Source: Desulfofundulus salinus
GTDB taxonomy: Bacteria > Bacillota > Desulfotomaculia > Desulfotomaculales > Desulfovirgulaceae
Direction: 5' to 3'
DNA length: 64,000 bases
NCBI RefSeq assembly: GCF_003627965.1
Contig: NZ_RBWE01000001.1
Span: 688,546 to 752,545, forward strand
Shown here in pieces: positions 45,073 to 53,927 of the stretch. Within the stretch, counting starts at the first letter, position 1, and every line of letters starts with the position of its first letter. Position numbers and translations under genes: made by a program. Under the pieces are notes generated by a model. The model saw only the letters and a program-made list of their open reading frames with translations, was not told where the DNA came from and searched no databases.

Positions 45073-47382
45073 TCATCCGTTTTCCGGCAATTCCAGCCCG
45101 CGTTCCTGGTCATATGCAAGGTGACAAAGGATGATCTTCTCCCGGGGGCTGTCCAGGATAGAAAATAATTGGGGATGGCGGGAGTACCATTCTGCGGGTA
45201 CCTTCATTTTACGCTCCCCCATGGCAGCCGGTATGGCAAGAAGTTCCTCCTGCCACAATTCAGCCGGGATTACGTCTATTAACCGCTCCCGGGGTTGCCA
45301 CAGGTTTACCAGGGGGGATGCGGCGTAGCGCACCTCCCGGGGTGAATAGCCGAACAGCGTACAGGCGCGGAATATTTCCTCCAGATTGGTGGGAATGTGT
45401 TTATTCCGCGCATATTCCTCTTCCAGGATGGCTTCCAGGTAGCCCGGAGTGACGGAAAGGGGTTGAGTGAGAGCCGGGTTAAAGCTATGGCTTTCTGGTT
45501 CATTTCTGCTGGAGGAAGAGTGAAGCACCAGTACCCCCGGCCCACGGCAGCCGTTGTTCTTGTCCTCAAGACATTGCGGGCCAGTGTCCCTGCGCCAGAG
45601 GGGATAACTGTGCCGTAACAACCTGGTGGGTCCGGCACTCCCCGTATGCACGACATCGCATTCCGGAGGTCCCGCTGGATCGATGTCCCCACCAATTATT
45701 AACAGCCAGGGGCCGGGTTGTCCTCCCAATAACAGCATTTCTCTTTCCAGCCTGTCCCGGTCCCCGTGGGTGAACAGGGAATGATAAAGAAAAACCGGGC
45801 ATCCGGGCAGGGCCGGTTTGAGTTCGCGGGTGATTTGCCTTGCCTCCCGGGCGGACGGGGTATAAACCACCTGCCTGAGACCCAGGCGGTAGTATTCCCG
45901 GATCAGCTCCGGCTGCCTGCCCTGGCAGCGGATCAACTCAAAGAGAGGCTTGTTGTGCCCGGCAACGTGATCTTCCACCACATAACCCGCATCCGCCAGG
46001 TATTTTTTAAATGCCGGAGCCAGTGCCGTTTCTAGAATTATATGGGGGATCTCCATTTTCCGCAGCAGGGCCAGGGCGTCCAGGGTATAATGAAAGGCCG
46101 GGCTCGACGGTTCCGGCAGCCCGTCCAGGACCACTACCGCTTTCATCAGGTTGCCCAGGATATAATCGGCCTGCCGTAAACCGTGGACGAGGGAGAAAAC
46201 CAGATGGTCCAGGGTGGCTACCGTTACCGGGCAGGCAAAAATGCTTTCCCTGGAATTGGTGGCCGTACCGTCAGGGCGGCCGTAATTGTTTTGCGGCAAC
46301 CCCCAGAGGTAAGGGTCATTCCCGTAGTAGCTCGTAGCATGCACCAGGGCCACCTGTTCCGCGCCCCAGAAGCGGGTTAACTGGTGGCGGGTAAAGCCGG
46401 AGGCGATTTGTCCGGGGCAGATCCATACCAGTTTTTCCCGGCATCTTTCCCGGCCCAGGGACACGGCCCGGGCCAGGGCCAGCGTCATCCTTCCGGAGCC
46501 GGGGGGTGCCAGGAGCAGCAAAAACCCGCCACCGGCCGCCGTACCGGTTGCTTTAACCGTCGCAGCGGCAAAAGGCGGCCGGTTTAAGGCCGGGCGGTCG
46601 AAGGCTGACTCAAGGTGATAAGGTCCTGAACTCCTGTCCTGTGCATTAACCGCGTTTCTTAATAGCGACCCGCAAACCGTTCCGCCGGTCAGGGCGGCCT
46701 GGTGAAAAGCCCGGCTGGCCTGGCTGTCACAATACTTTAAAAGGTTAATGGCAAAACAGTACAGGGCCTTGGTTCGCGCAGCATTGCCCCACAGGCTTAC
46801 CCCTTGCTGAAGCCGGGTTACTTCCCCCTGCAGCCTTTCTCTTAAGCCGGTTTCGGCGATGTAAGCAGGAGGGCGGAAAACCGGCCGGGCGGAAAGGGGA
46901 AAGATATCCTTGAAGTAACGAGTATACAGGTCCTGGTAGCTTTGCAGGTAATCTTTTATCTGCTCAGTCAAGTAGTTTACCCGGGGAAGCAGTTCAAAGC
47001 TGTAATAAAGGTGGTCGAAAGGCTGGGTGTGGTGGGTAAGTACCAGTATCCTTACCAGAAGATTGTACTCCGGCGGCAGATCCGTTTCCACCAGGGGCAG
47101 GCTGAAAAAGGTATGGGAAAGCTCCCGGCTCAGTTCCTCTTTGACCAGCCGTTCTTGAAATTCCCGGGTGGCCTTGCCGATATCGTGTAAAAACAGGGCG
47201 AAAAAAAGGATCTGGCAAAAATCTGTTAAAGGCAGATACTGCTCGTCAACCAACCTCTGCACTGCCGGGCGGTGTTCCCGCAGGTAACGGTACAAGACAA
47301 TCAGGGCATCTTCCGTGTGGCCTGCGAGGGTTTGATATACATCCACGCCCGCACGCTTTTTGGCCAGGAGGGATACAGGCAT
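45073..47382 (-). CDS. Orphan Cas3-like protein: HD nuclease domain with degenerate helicase
   Basis: A 769-residue protein with the Cas3 architecture. The N-terminal HD domain keeps its metal ligands: AGHTED, FLHDIGKATREFQ, the His in SHTFFSLP and THHTQ. The helicase-like part is recognisable but altered: Walker A reads APPGSGRMT (no Lys), the DEAH position reads VVVLDGLPEP, and the usual SATLP motif reads LETALAPA. Other Cas3 landmarks are preserved, such as CPVTVATLDHLVFSLVHGLRQADYILGNLMKAVVV. Start ATG 47382 follows TTAAGGAG. No cas genes, Cascade genes or repeats are nearby. ATP-driven unwinding is unlikely; nuclease activity or a regulatory role is possible. Confidence 0.8.
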   Translation of the reverse strand: MPVSLLAKKRAGVDVYQTLAGHTEDALIVLYRYLREHRPAVQRLVDEQYLPLTDFCQILFFALFLHDIGKATREFQERLVKEELSRELSHTFFSLPLVETDLPPEYNLLVRILVLTHHTQPFDHLYYSFELLPRVNYLTEQIKDYLQSYQDLYTRYFKDIFPLSARPVFRPPAYIAETGLRERLQGEVTRLQQGVSLWGNAARTKALYCFAINLLKYCDSQASRAFHQAALTGGTVCGSLLRNAVNAQDRSSGPYHLESAFDRPALNRPPFAAATVKATGTAAGGGFLLLLAPPGSGRMTLALARAVSLGRERCREKLVWICPGQIASGFTRHQLTRFWGAEQVALVHATSYYGNDPYLWGLPQNNYGRPDGTATNSRESIFACPVTVATLDHLVFSLVHGLRQADYILGNLMKAVVVLDGLPEPSSPAFHYTLDALALLRKMEIPHIILETALAPAFKKYLADAGYVVEDHVAGHNKPLFELIRCQGRQPELIREYYRLGLRQVVYTPSAREARQITRELKPALPGCPVFLYHSLFTHGDRDRLEREMLLLGGQPGPWLLIIGGDIDPAGPPECDVVHTGSAGPTRLLRHSYPLWRRDTGPQCLEDKNNGCRGPGVLVLHSSSSRNEPESHSFNPALTQPLSVTPGYLEAILEEEYARNKHIPTNLEEIFRACTLFGYSPREVRYAASPLVNLWQPRERLIDVIPAELWQEELLAIPAAMGERKMKVPAEWYSRHPQLFSILDSPREKIILCHLAYDQERGLELPENG

Positions 47383-47510
47383 GGTCGAACTCCTTAAGAT
47401 CAAAATTTTTATTACATATTACTCCAGGGGATAAATGAAAACAAGGGTAATGTGCAGTCCAGGAAGGAATTGAGGAACGAAAAACCGAAAAACTACATAA
47501 TCAAAAGGGG

Positions 47511-47643
47511 AGAATTTCTACTACTGGAGTATCCCCATTTTTCACCTGTTCTGGCTTGCGAGGCTCACCGGAGCGAGCGAGAGTCAAAGCAGGCTAAGTA
47601 GAAAAGTGGGGATAAGGTCAGATTTCCACTACTGAAGGGGAGG
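47511..47643. repeat. Long imperfect palindrome flanked by short direct repeats
   Basis: TATCCCCA (47530-47537) is complementary to TGGGGATA (47607-47614); inside it TTTTTC/GAAAAG, CCTG/CAGG and a GC-rich core with GAGCGAGCGAGAG give an 85-base hairpin. It is flanked by similar sequences AATTTCTACTACTGGAG (about 47513) and GATTTCCACTACTGAAG (about 47620). The right copy leads into the ribosome site of the HIT gene. It could be a miniature transposon-like element or a structured leader. I cannot tell which from one copy. Confidence 0.5.
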
Positions 47644-47653
47644 AGTCAAGACC

Positions 47654-48142
47654 TTGGAGCGGATCTGGGCACCGTGGCGAACGGTATACATCGGCAAGCA
47701 TAAAGAAGAGGGATGTATTTTTTGTGAAAAATTACGGTCCACGGAAGACGAAGCCAATTACGTGCTCCTGCGGGGACAGGAGACCTTTGTTTTGCTCAAT
47801 CTCTATCCCTATACCAACGGGCACCTGCTTATTGCTCCCAACAGGCACGTGGGGGAATTGACGGAACTTACGGAAGGTGAATTGCTGGAACTGGGCAAAA
47901 TGACCCAGCAGGTGGTTTCCCTTTTGAGGGCGGCCTTTAACCCCGACGGCTTCAACATTGGGGTCAACCTGGGCAGGATTGCCGGCGCCGGTGTGCCGGG
48001 CCACTTCCATATTCACGTGGTGCCCCGCTGGGCCGGAGACACCAACTTCATGCCCGTCCTGGGGGATGTGCGGGTTATTTCCGAAGCCCTGGACACGACC
48101 TACCGCAAGCTTAAAGAAGCTCTGGCCAGGGAAAGGGCCTAA
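47654..48142 (+). CDS. HIT family nucleotide hydrolase (Ap4A phosphorylase-like)
   Basis: A 162-residue HIT protein. CIFCEKL near the N-terminus is a zinc-type CxxC, followed by LNLYPYTNGHLLIAPNRHVGEL and the histidine triad PGHFHIHVVPRW with the catalytic His. MERIWAPWRTVYI is typical of the Actinobacteria/Firmicute HIT group with AP4A phosphorylase-like activity. The TTG start is eight bases after GGGGAGGAG. Precise substrate unknown. Confidence 0.93.
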   Translation: MERIWAPWRTVYIGKHKEEGCIFCEKLRSTEDEANYVLLRGQETFVLLNLYPYTNGHLLIAPNRHVGELTELTEGELLELGKMTQQVVSLLRAAFNPDGFNIGVNLGRIAGAGVPGHFHIHVVPRWAGDTNFMPVLGDVRVISEALDTTYRKLKEALARERA

Positions 48143-48167
48143 ACGCATAAAACGGTCGGAAACGACA

Positions 48168-48225
48168 GTGCGCTGGTCCCGGGGAGGCTCAGGTGCAGCA
48201 CTGCAGTGAGCGGGAACCAGCGCAC
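48168..48225 (+). terminator. Strong hairpin between convergent genes
   Basis: GTGCGCTGGTCCC (48168-48180) pairs with GGGAACCAGCGCAC (48212-48225) with one unpaired A, and a smaller inner stem lies in the loop. It sits between two convergent genes; the T-run after it is weak (CTCTTATAA). Probably a bidirectional terminator. Confidence 0.6.
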
Positions 48226-48280
48226 ACTCTTATAAATGTTCAGTTTGCCCGCTTCAGGCACGGCGTTTTCCAGAGCGACA

Positions 48281-49315
48281 TTAGCACTCCATTCCCGGAT
48301 AGGGACGGAGCACTCTTTCGTCGATGTCGCTTAATGAGGCACATCCGGTGAGAATCATGGCCTGTTTCAGCTCACCGGTGAGTTTCTCCAGGACAAACTT
48401 TACCCCTTCGGCGCCGCCGCCAAAGGCTCCGATCACCAGGGGCCGGCCCACCAGCACCGCGTCAGCCCCCAGGGCCAGCAGTTTCAACACGTCAGCTCCC
48501 GAGCGAACGCCGCCGTCGGCCAGAATGGTCACCCGGCCTTTTACGGCCCGGGCAATGGCCGGTAATACCTCAGCCGCCCCGGGAGTATGGTCCAGAATGC
48601 GCCCGCCATGGTTGGAGACCACAATGGCCGCCGCTCCCGCACCGGCCGCCAGTTCGGCTTCGTCCACGGTCATAATACCCTTGACGATAAAGGGCAGGCG
48701 GGTGGCACTGACCAGTTCCTTGAGTTCGTCAGCTGTCTTGGGTCCCACCGGTTGTCCGAACAGGGCCATTGTCACAAGGCCCGCGCCGTCCACGTCCACG
48801 CCAACTGCCGGGGCACCGGCTTCTTCTGCCCGGCGTATGCGCTCAATGACGGCCTGTTGCTCCCGGGGTTTAATCACCGGGATACCGTGCCCTCCTTCTG
48901 CAGCGATGGCTTCCAGTCCGGAGGTGTAACATACCGGGTCGCCGCTGTCCCCCGACATGCCCAGGGTGCCGGCCTGGCGGGCCCCGGCCATGATCATGCC
49001 GATGAACTCCCGCTCGGTAAGGGCACCCCCCATGTTATAGGTAACTCCGGTCATGGGTGCAGCAAGAATGGGGGTGGACAGTTCTTTGCCAAAAAGGGTC
49101 AGGCTGGTATCCGGATTTTTGGCCCCGTGAAGCGTGCGCAGATTTAAGCGGTAACGGGCCAGGGCTTCTATATTCGCCTTAAAGGATGCTCCCGTACCGG
49201 TTCCGCCCATGCCCGGGACTTCTCCGGCACAGGCACGGCCATCACAGCTCGGGCACACCCGGCAATACCCTTTCAGTTTTTCCCGGGCCGCTTCCCGCAA
49301 CTCTTTCCAGTTCAT
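48281..49315 (-). CDS. FMN-dependent alpha-hydroxy-acid oxidase/dehydrogenase family protein
   Basis: A 344-residue TIM-barrel flavoprotein of the lactate/glycolate oxidase type. FMN and substrate signatures: ILAAPMTGVTY, GVDVDGAGLVT, PFIVKGIMTVDEAELAAGAGA (active-site Lys), IVVSNHGGRILDHTPG (catalytic His) and LADGGVRSGADVLKLLALGADAVLVGRP. The N-terminal CRVCPSCDGRACAGEVPGMGG with four Cys is an added feature found in anaerobe homologues and may bind metal. It begins after CAGGAGG. Substrate unknown; an oxygen-independent dehydrogenase or an isopentenyl isomerase-like use is possible. Confidence 0.88.
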   Translation of the reverse strand: MNWKELREAAREKLKGYCRVCPSCDGRACAGEVPGMGGTGTGASFKANIEALARYRLNLRTLHGAKNPDTSLTLFGKELSTPILAAPMTGVTYNMGGALTEREFIGMIMAGARQAGTLGMSGDSGDPVCYTSGLEAIAAEGGHGIPVIKPREQQAVIERIRRAEEAGAPAVGVDVDGAGLVTMALFGQPVGPKTADELKELVSATRLPFIVKGIMTVDEAELAAGAGAAAIVVSNHGGRILDHTPGAAEVLPAIARAVKGRVTILADGGVRSGADVLKLLALGADAVLVGRPLVIGAFGGGAEGVKFVLEKLTGELKQAMILTGCASLSDIDERVLRPYPGMEC

Positions 49316-49391
49316 AACAGCAATACCTCCTGTCTTCTAGTGATCAGACCATATTATAAATTTCACCTTTCTTTTGCATTTTCCTGCTTTT

Positions 49392-51995
49392 TTAAAAATG
49401 CGGGGCCCAGGTAACCAGGGGCAACTCAAAGATGTGGGCAAAATCGCCGTTAACCGGGCGGACCCTGACGGTGTAGCCCACGGTTCCCTGGGGCAGGATG
49501 AGATTGCCCTTGTAAAGGTATGTCCCTTCGGGTGTTTGTCCTGTCATGGTCATGGGTATGTTTTTTATGTTACGTAAGTGTCCATTGGAATTTAATAAAC
49601 AAAAAGCGCCGGGCATGTGTTCAAAGCTATAAAAACAGTGGTTGTCCACCGTACCGTAGACTATCTCCACGGTAACGTCTTCCGGTGAAAGGGAGCCCAG
49701 CTGCACCACGGCTTCGATGGGCAGCGGTTCCCCTACCCCCATGGCCTGGGTGTCCCCGGCCTTCACGGACGTAATGGTCACCTGGGGCCAGTTTTCCTTG
49801 AGCCTTTCTTTAAAGGCGGCTAAATGCCGTGCAGGTTCGTAGTTATTGCGGCTTAAGTGCAGGTTCCGCTGCATGGCCGGCACATAAAACTGCTGGCAGT
49901 ATTCTTTAACCATCCGTTCTGTATTAAAAAAGGGCGGTATGGTTTGCAGGGATCGTTTCATCAGCTCGATCCAGGCCCGGGGTATTCCCTTTTGATCCCT
50001 GTCATAATACATGGGAATAATGGTTTCCTCCAGCAGGGCAAAGAGGGAGTAGGCATCATCCCGGTCCTGGGTTTCTTCATCGTGGTATTCCCTGGTTTCT
50101 CCCACGGCAAAACCGTTTTCCCCATCGTAGGCTTCGGGCCACCAGCCGTCAAGGATGCTGCAATGAATTACCCCGTTTACGGCGGCCTTTTGGCCGCTGG
50201 TGCCGCTGGCCTCCAGGGGGCGGCGGGGAGTGTTCAGCCACACATCCACTCCCTGCAGCAGGGACCGGGCCAGGGCGATGTCGTAGTCTTCCAGAAGGAC
50301 CACCCGTCCTTTAAAGGGTTCCTGGTTGGTCAGTTCGTAAATTTGTTTGATCAGCTCCTGCCCCAGGCGATCTGCGGGATGAGCCTTCCCGGCAAAGATG
50401 ATCTGGATCGGGCGCACCGGATCGCTTACCAGCCGGGCCAGGCGCTCCTTGTCCCGCAGGAGCAGGTTGGCCCTTTTATAGGTGGCAAAACGGCGGGCAA
50501 AGCCAATGGTCAGTATTCTGGGGTCCAGGTATTGCTCCACTTCCCGGATACGCAGCGCCGGTTCCTGGTTGCGCAGGCGCTGACCGCGCAGGTTGTCCCG
50601 GGCGATGCGGATCATTTTTTCTTTTAACCGGCAGTGTACCTCCCACAGTTCTTCAGCCGGGATGGCCGAAACTTGTTCCCAGGCTTGCTGGTTGCAGCAG
50701 TTCTGCCGCCAGTCGGCTTCCAGGTAACGGTCGAACAGTTCCTGCAATTCCGGGGCGAGCCAGCTACCGAGGTGCACCCCGTTGGTGATGGAGGAAATAG
50801 GAATTTCCTCCATGGGTATACCGGGATAGAAGCGGCGGAACATTTGCCTGGTTACCTGGCCGTGCAGCTTGCTTACCCCGTTGCAGTAGCTGGAAAGACG
50901 CAGGGCCAGGAGGGTCATATTGAATACCTTTTGCTCCTCATCCCAGCCCAGGGCTAAAAAGGTATCGGGCCCCATGTTCAACTGGTCGTACAGGTGATTG
51001 AAGTACTTGTCAATCATCTCGGCGCTGAAAACATCGTGTCCGGCCGGAACGGGGGTGTGGGTGGTAAACAGGGTGCCCGCACGCACCGCCTCCACGGCGG
51101 CATTTACCGGTACTCCGGCCTGAACCAGCTCACGGATCCTTTCAATAAGCAGGAAGGCGGCGTGGCCTTCGTTGATATGCCAGGCCAGGGGGTGAATGTT
51201 CAAGGCGCGCAGTACCCGCACGCCGCCAATGCCCAGCAGGATTTCCTGGCAAATACGTGTTTCCCGGTCGCCACCGTAGAGCTGGCCGGTTAAAGCCCTG
51301 TCGGCCATGTTATTACGGGTCACATCAGCGTCCAGGAGATAAACGTGTACCCGGCCCACCTGCATCTGCCATATTTTCAGGTATACGGTCCGGCCGGGTA
51401 GTTCCACGGGAACATACAGCGTGCTGCCATCGGGATGGGTTACAGGGGTGATGGGCATCTGGTAAAAATTTAAGCTGGGATAATGGGCTTCCTGCCAGCC
51501 CTCCCGGTTAATGCGCTGGGTGAAGTAACCATTTTTATATAACAGGCCCACACCTACAAAGGGCAGGCCCAGGTCGCTGGCCGACTTGCAGTGATCCCCG
51601 GCCAGCAATCCCAGCCCGCCGGAATAGGTGGGGTGGGATTCATGGACGCCAAACTCGGCGGAAAAGTAGGCGATAACGTGGTTAGTGTGCTCGGGGTATT
51701 GACGATTAAACCAGGTTTGAGCAGTCATGTACTGGTTCAGGTCTTCCATTACCTGGTTGTAGAGCAAAAGGAAAGATTCGCTTTTCGCTACCTTTTCCAG
51801 CTGCTCCTGGCTGACGTTGAGCAGGAAACAGACGGGGTTGTGTTTTACTTCCTCCCAAAGGGAACTGTTGATGCGCCGGAAAAGTTCCTGTGCCTGGGGG
51901 TTCCAGCTGAACCAAAGGTTCCGGGCCAGCTCACCCAGGCGGGAGATCTTATCTGGCAGTTTGGGTGCTACAGTAACCGTACGGATAAAGTACAT
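49392..51995 (-). CDS. glgP: Alpha-glucan (glycogen/maltodextrin) phosphorylase
   Basis: An 867-residue GT35 enzyme of the short GlgP type that releases glucose-1-phosphate from glycogen or maltodextrins. Recognisable parts: NLWFSWNPQAQELF near the N-terminus, AYFSAEFGVHESHPTYSGGLG, HINEGHAAFLLIER, TTHTPVPAGHDVF, SITNGVHLGSWL, and the PLP-site segment SGTSGQKAAVNG. The extra C-terminal domain (about 150 residues, beta-rich) is typical for this bacterial subfamily. AGGAGG lies before the ATG. Monocistronic. Confidence 0.94.
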   Translation of the reverse strand: MYFIRTVTVAPKLPDKISRLGELARNLWFSWNPQAQELFRRINSSLWEEVKHNPVCFLLNVSQEQLEKVAKSESFLLLYNQVMEDLNQYMTAQTWFNRQYPEHTNHVIAYFSAEFGVHESHPTYSGGLGLLAGDHCKSASDLGLPFVGVGLLYKNGYFTQRINREGWQEAHYPSLNFYQMPITPVTHPDGSTLYVPVELPGRTVYLKIWQMQVGRVHVYLLDADVTRNNMADRALTGQLYGGDRETRICQEILLGIGGVRVLRALNIHPLAWHINEGHAAFLLIERIRELVQAGVPVNAAVEAVRAGTLFTTHTPVPAGHDVFSAEMIDKYFNHLYDQLNMGPDTFLALGWDEEQKVFNMTLLALRLSSYCNGVSKLHGQVTRQMFRRFYPGIPMEEIPISSITNGVHLGSWLAPELQELFDRYLEADWRQNCCNQQAWEQVSAIPAEELWEVHCRLKEKMIRIARDNLRGQRLRNQEPALRIREVEQYLDPRILTIGFARRFATYKRANLLLRDKERLARLVSDPVRPIQIIFAGKAHPADRLGQELIKQIYELTNQEPFKGRVVLLEDYDIALARSLLQGVDVWLNTPRRPLEASGTSGQKAAVNGVIHCSILDGWWPEAYDGENGFAVGETREYHDEETQDRDDAYSLFALLEETIIPMYYDRDQKGIPRAWIELMKRSLQTIPPFFNTERMVKEYCQQFYVPAMQRNLHLSRNNYEPARHLAAFKERLKENWPQVTITSVKAGDTQAMGVGEPLPIEAVVQLGSLSPEDVTVEIVYGTVDNHCFYSFEHMPGAFCLLNSNGHLRNIKNIPMTMTGQTPEGTYLYKGNLILPQGTVGYTVRVRPVNGDFAHIFELPLVTWAPHF

Positions 51996-52228
51996 ATTCC
52001 GTTACCTCCTAAATTTGTGGGGCCGACCTGTTATGTTTTTAGGCCCCGGTGAGGTATAGGTATTTTATTTTCGTGTAAAGTATTGTATTCCTCATGAGCG
52101 GTAAATTTCCTTTTCTCTGGTAAAATTTAATTAAAACAGCCTGTTGCACCCTCGGTGTTTCGGGGCAGGATTTTAACGATGCTATAGCTAATATAAAGCT
52201 GGGAATTACATGCCAAGGAGTTGCTACC

Positions 52229-53725
52229 ATGTTATACCAGAGTACCAGGGGAAATAGCCAGCCGGTGAGTGCCGCCGGAGCCATCAAGCTGGGTATTGCT
52301 CCCGACGGGGGGCTGTTTGTGCCCGACCGCCCGGTCTTTGTGACCGCCGGCGAGCTGGCCTTGATGGCTGGAATGACTTACCAGGAACGGGCGGCAAGCA
52401 TACTGCAATTGTTTCTGACTGACTTCACCTCCGGTGAAATCAGGGAATGTGTACAGGGAGCCTACGACCGGGAAAAGTTTGACGTGCCGGAAGTTGCCCC
52501 GCTGCAAAAACTGGATGAACACCTGTACGTGCTCGAGCTGTGGCACGGCCCCACCTGCGCCTTCAAGGATATGGCCCTGCAAATACTGCCCCGGTTTTTG
52601 CCCCGGGCGGTGAAAAAGACGGGGGAAGATAGGGAAATTGCCATCCTGGTGGCCACCTCCGGCGATACGGGTAAGGCCGCCCTGGAAGGTTTCCGGGATG
52701 TGCCCGGTACCCGTATCATTGTCTTTTTTCCGGCCCGGGGGGTCAGTGAAGTACAGCGCCTGCAGATGATCACCCAGGAGGGCCGCAATGTCCACGTGGT
52801 GGCGGTGGAGGGCAACTTTGACCAGACCCAGAGCGGGGTGAAGGCAATTTTCACCGACCCTGCGGTAAATGCGGCCATTGACCGCCGGGGCTACCGCTTT
52901 TCTTCAGCCAATTCCATTAACTGGGGGCGACTGGTGCCCCAAATTGTTTATTATTTTTCAGCCTATGCGGATCTGCTGGCCAAAGGGGAGATTGCTTCCG
53001 GTGAAACCGTGAACTTCGTGGTGCCTACAGGTAACTTCGGCAATATCCTGGCCGCCTTTTATGCCCGGCAGATGGGACTGCCGGTCAAACGGCTTATCTG
53101 TGCGGCCAACCGCAACAATGTGTTGACGGACTTTATCCGCACGGGCACCTACGACCGCACCAGGGAATTTTATCGCACCATCTCCCCTTCCATGGATATC
53201 CTCATTTCCAGCAACCTGGAGCGATTGCTTTATGAGGTTACCGGTGGCGATGCCGCGAGGGTGCGGGAGTGGATGGGGGCGCTGCAAACTGCAGGGCGCT
53301 ACCAGGTGGACGGCGAAACGCTGGAAAAGATCCAGGCCGTTTTCTGGTCCGATTTTGCCGGTGACCCGGCCACCATGGAGACCATCCGCAATACTTACCG
53401 GCAGTATGGTTACCTGATGGACACCCATACCGCCGTGGGCAAGTATGTTTATGACCGCTATGTCGAGGCTACCGGGGATACCGGTAAAACTGTGATTGCC
53501 TCCACGGCCAGTCCCTTTAAGTTCAATCAAAGCGTGGCCACGGCCATCCTGGGGGAAGAGGCGGTACGGGGAAAAGGGGAATTCGAGTTGCTCGAGATCC
53601 TGTCCCGGGCCACCGGGCTGCCCATACCCAAAGGGTTAAAGGACCTGGATAAAAAACCGGTGCGCCATACTTTGACCGTGGCACCGGAGGAAATGAAACG
53701 GGTGGTGCAGGAGCTTTTAACCTAG
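52229..53725 (+). CDS. thrC: Threonine synthase
   Basis: A PLP enzyme of 498 residues converting O-phosphohomoserine to threonine. MLYQSTRGNSQPVSAAGAIKLGIAPDGGLFVP is the yeast/E. coli-type N-terminus. PLP lysine in GPTCAFKDMALQ, phosphate loop VPTGNFGNILAAF, SGDTGKAALEGF and SSANSINWGRL are all typical. CAAGGAG precedes the ATG. The 233-base upstream gap includes an AT-rich stretch but no promoter I would defend. Confidence 0.95.
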   Translation: MLYQSTRGNSQPVSAAGAIKLGIAPDGGLFVPDRPVFVTAGELALMAGMTYQERAASILQLFLTDFTSGEIRECVQGAYDREKFDVPEVAPLQKLDEHLYVLELWHGPTCAFKDMALQILPRFLPRAVKKTGEDREIAILVATSGDTGKAALEGFRDVPGTRIIVFFPARGVSEVQRLQMITQEGRNVHVVAVEGNFDQTQSGVKAIFTDPAVNAAIDRRGYRFSSANSINWGRLVPQIVYYFSAYADLLAKGEIASGETVNFVVPTGNFGNILAAFYARQMGLPVKRLICAANRNNVLTDFIRTGTYDRTREFYRTISPSMDILISSNLERLLYEVTGGDAARVREWMGALQTAGRYQVDGETLEKIQAVFWSDFAGDPATMETIRNTYRQYGYLMDTHTAVGKYVYDRYVEATGDTGKTVIASTASPFKFNQSVATAILGEEAVRGKGEFELLEILSRATGLPIPKGLKDLDKKPVRHTLTVAPEEMKRVVQELLT

Positions 53726-53927
53726 CGCAACGCGAATATTCAGTGAACCCTGTTGGTTACAGCCCAGCACTCATTAAAACGTGACTCCGCTCCTGGTGTT
53801 TCAAGTTTAATTGATACATCCGGTTTTAGGAAGACCTGGTATCCCAGTGAGTGCTGGGTCCCTGCTCACCCAGCATAGTTGCATTGAATGGCCACTGATG
53901 TCAGTAACTCAGGGGGAGGAACCTGGC

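Noticed and set aside
45073-47650. CRISPR array or Cascade genes near the Cas3-like gene
   Set aside because: No regularly spaced direct repeats and no cas5/6/7/8-like frames were found on either side; the two near-repeats at 47513 and 47620 flank a palindrome and do not form an array.
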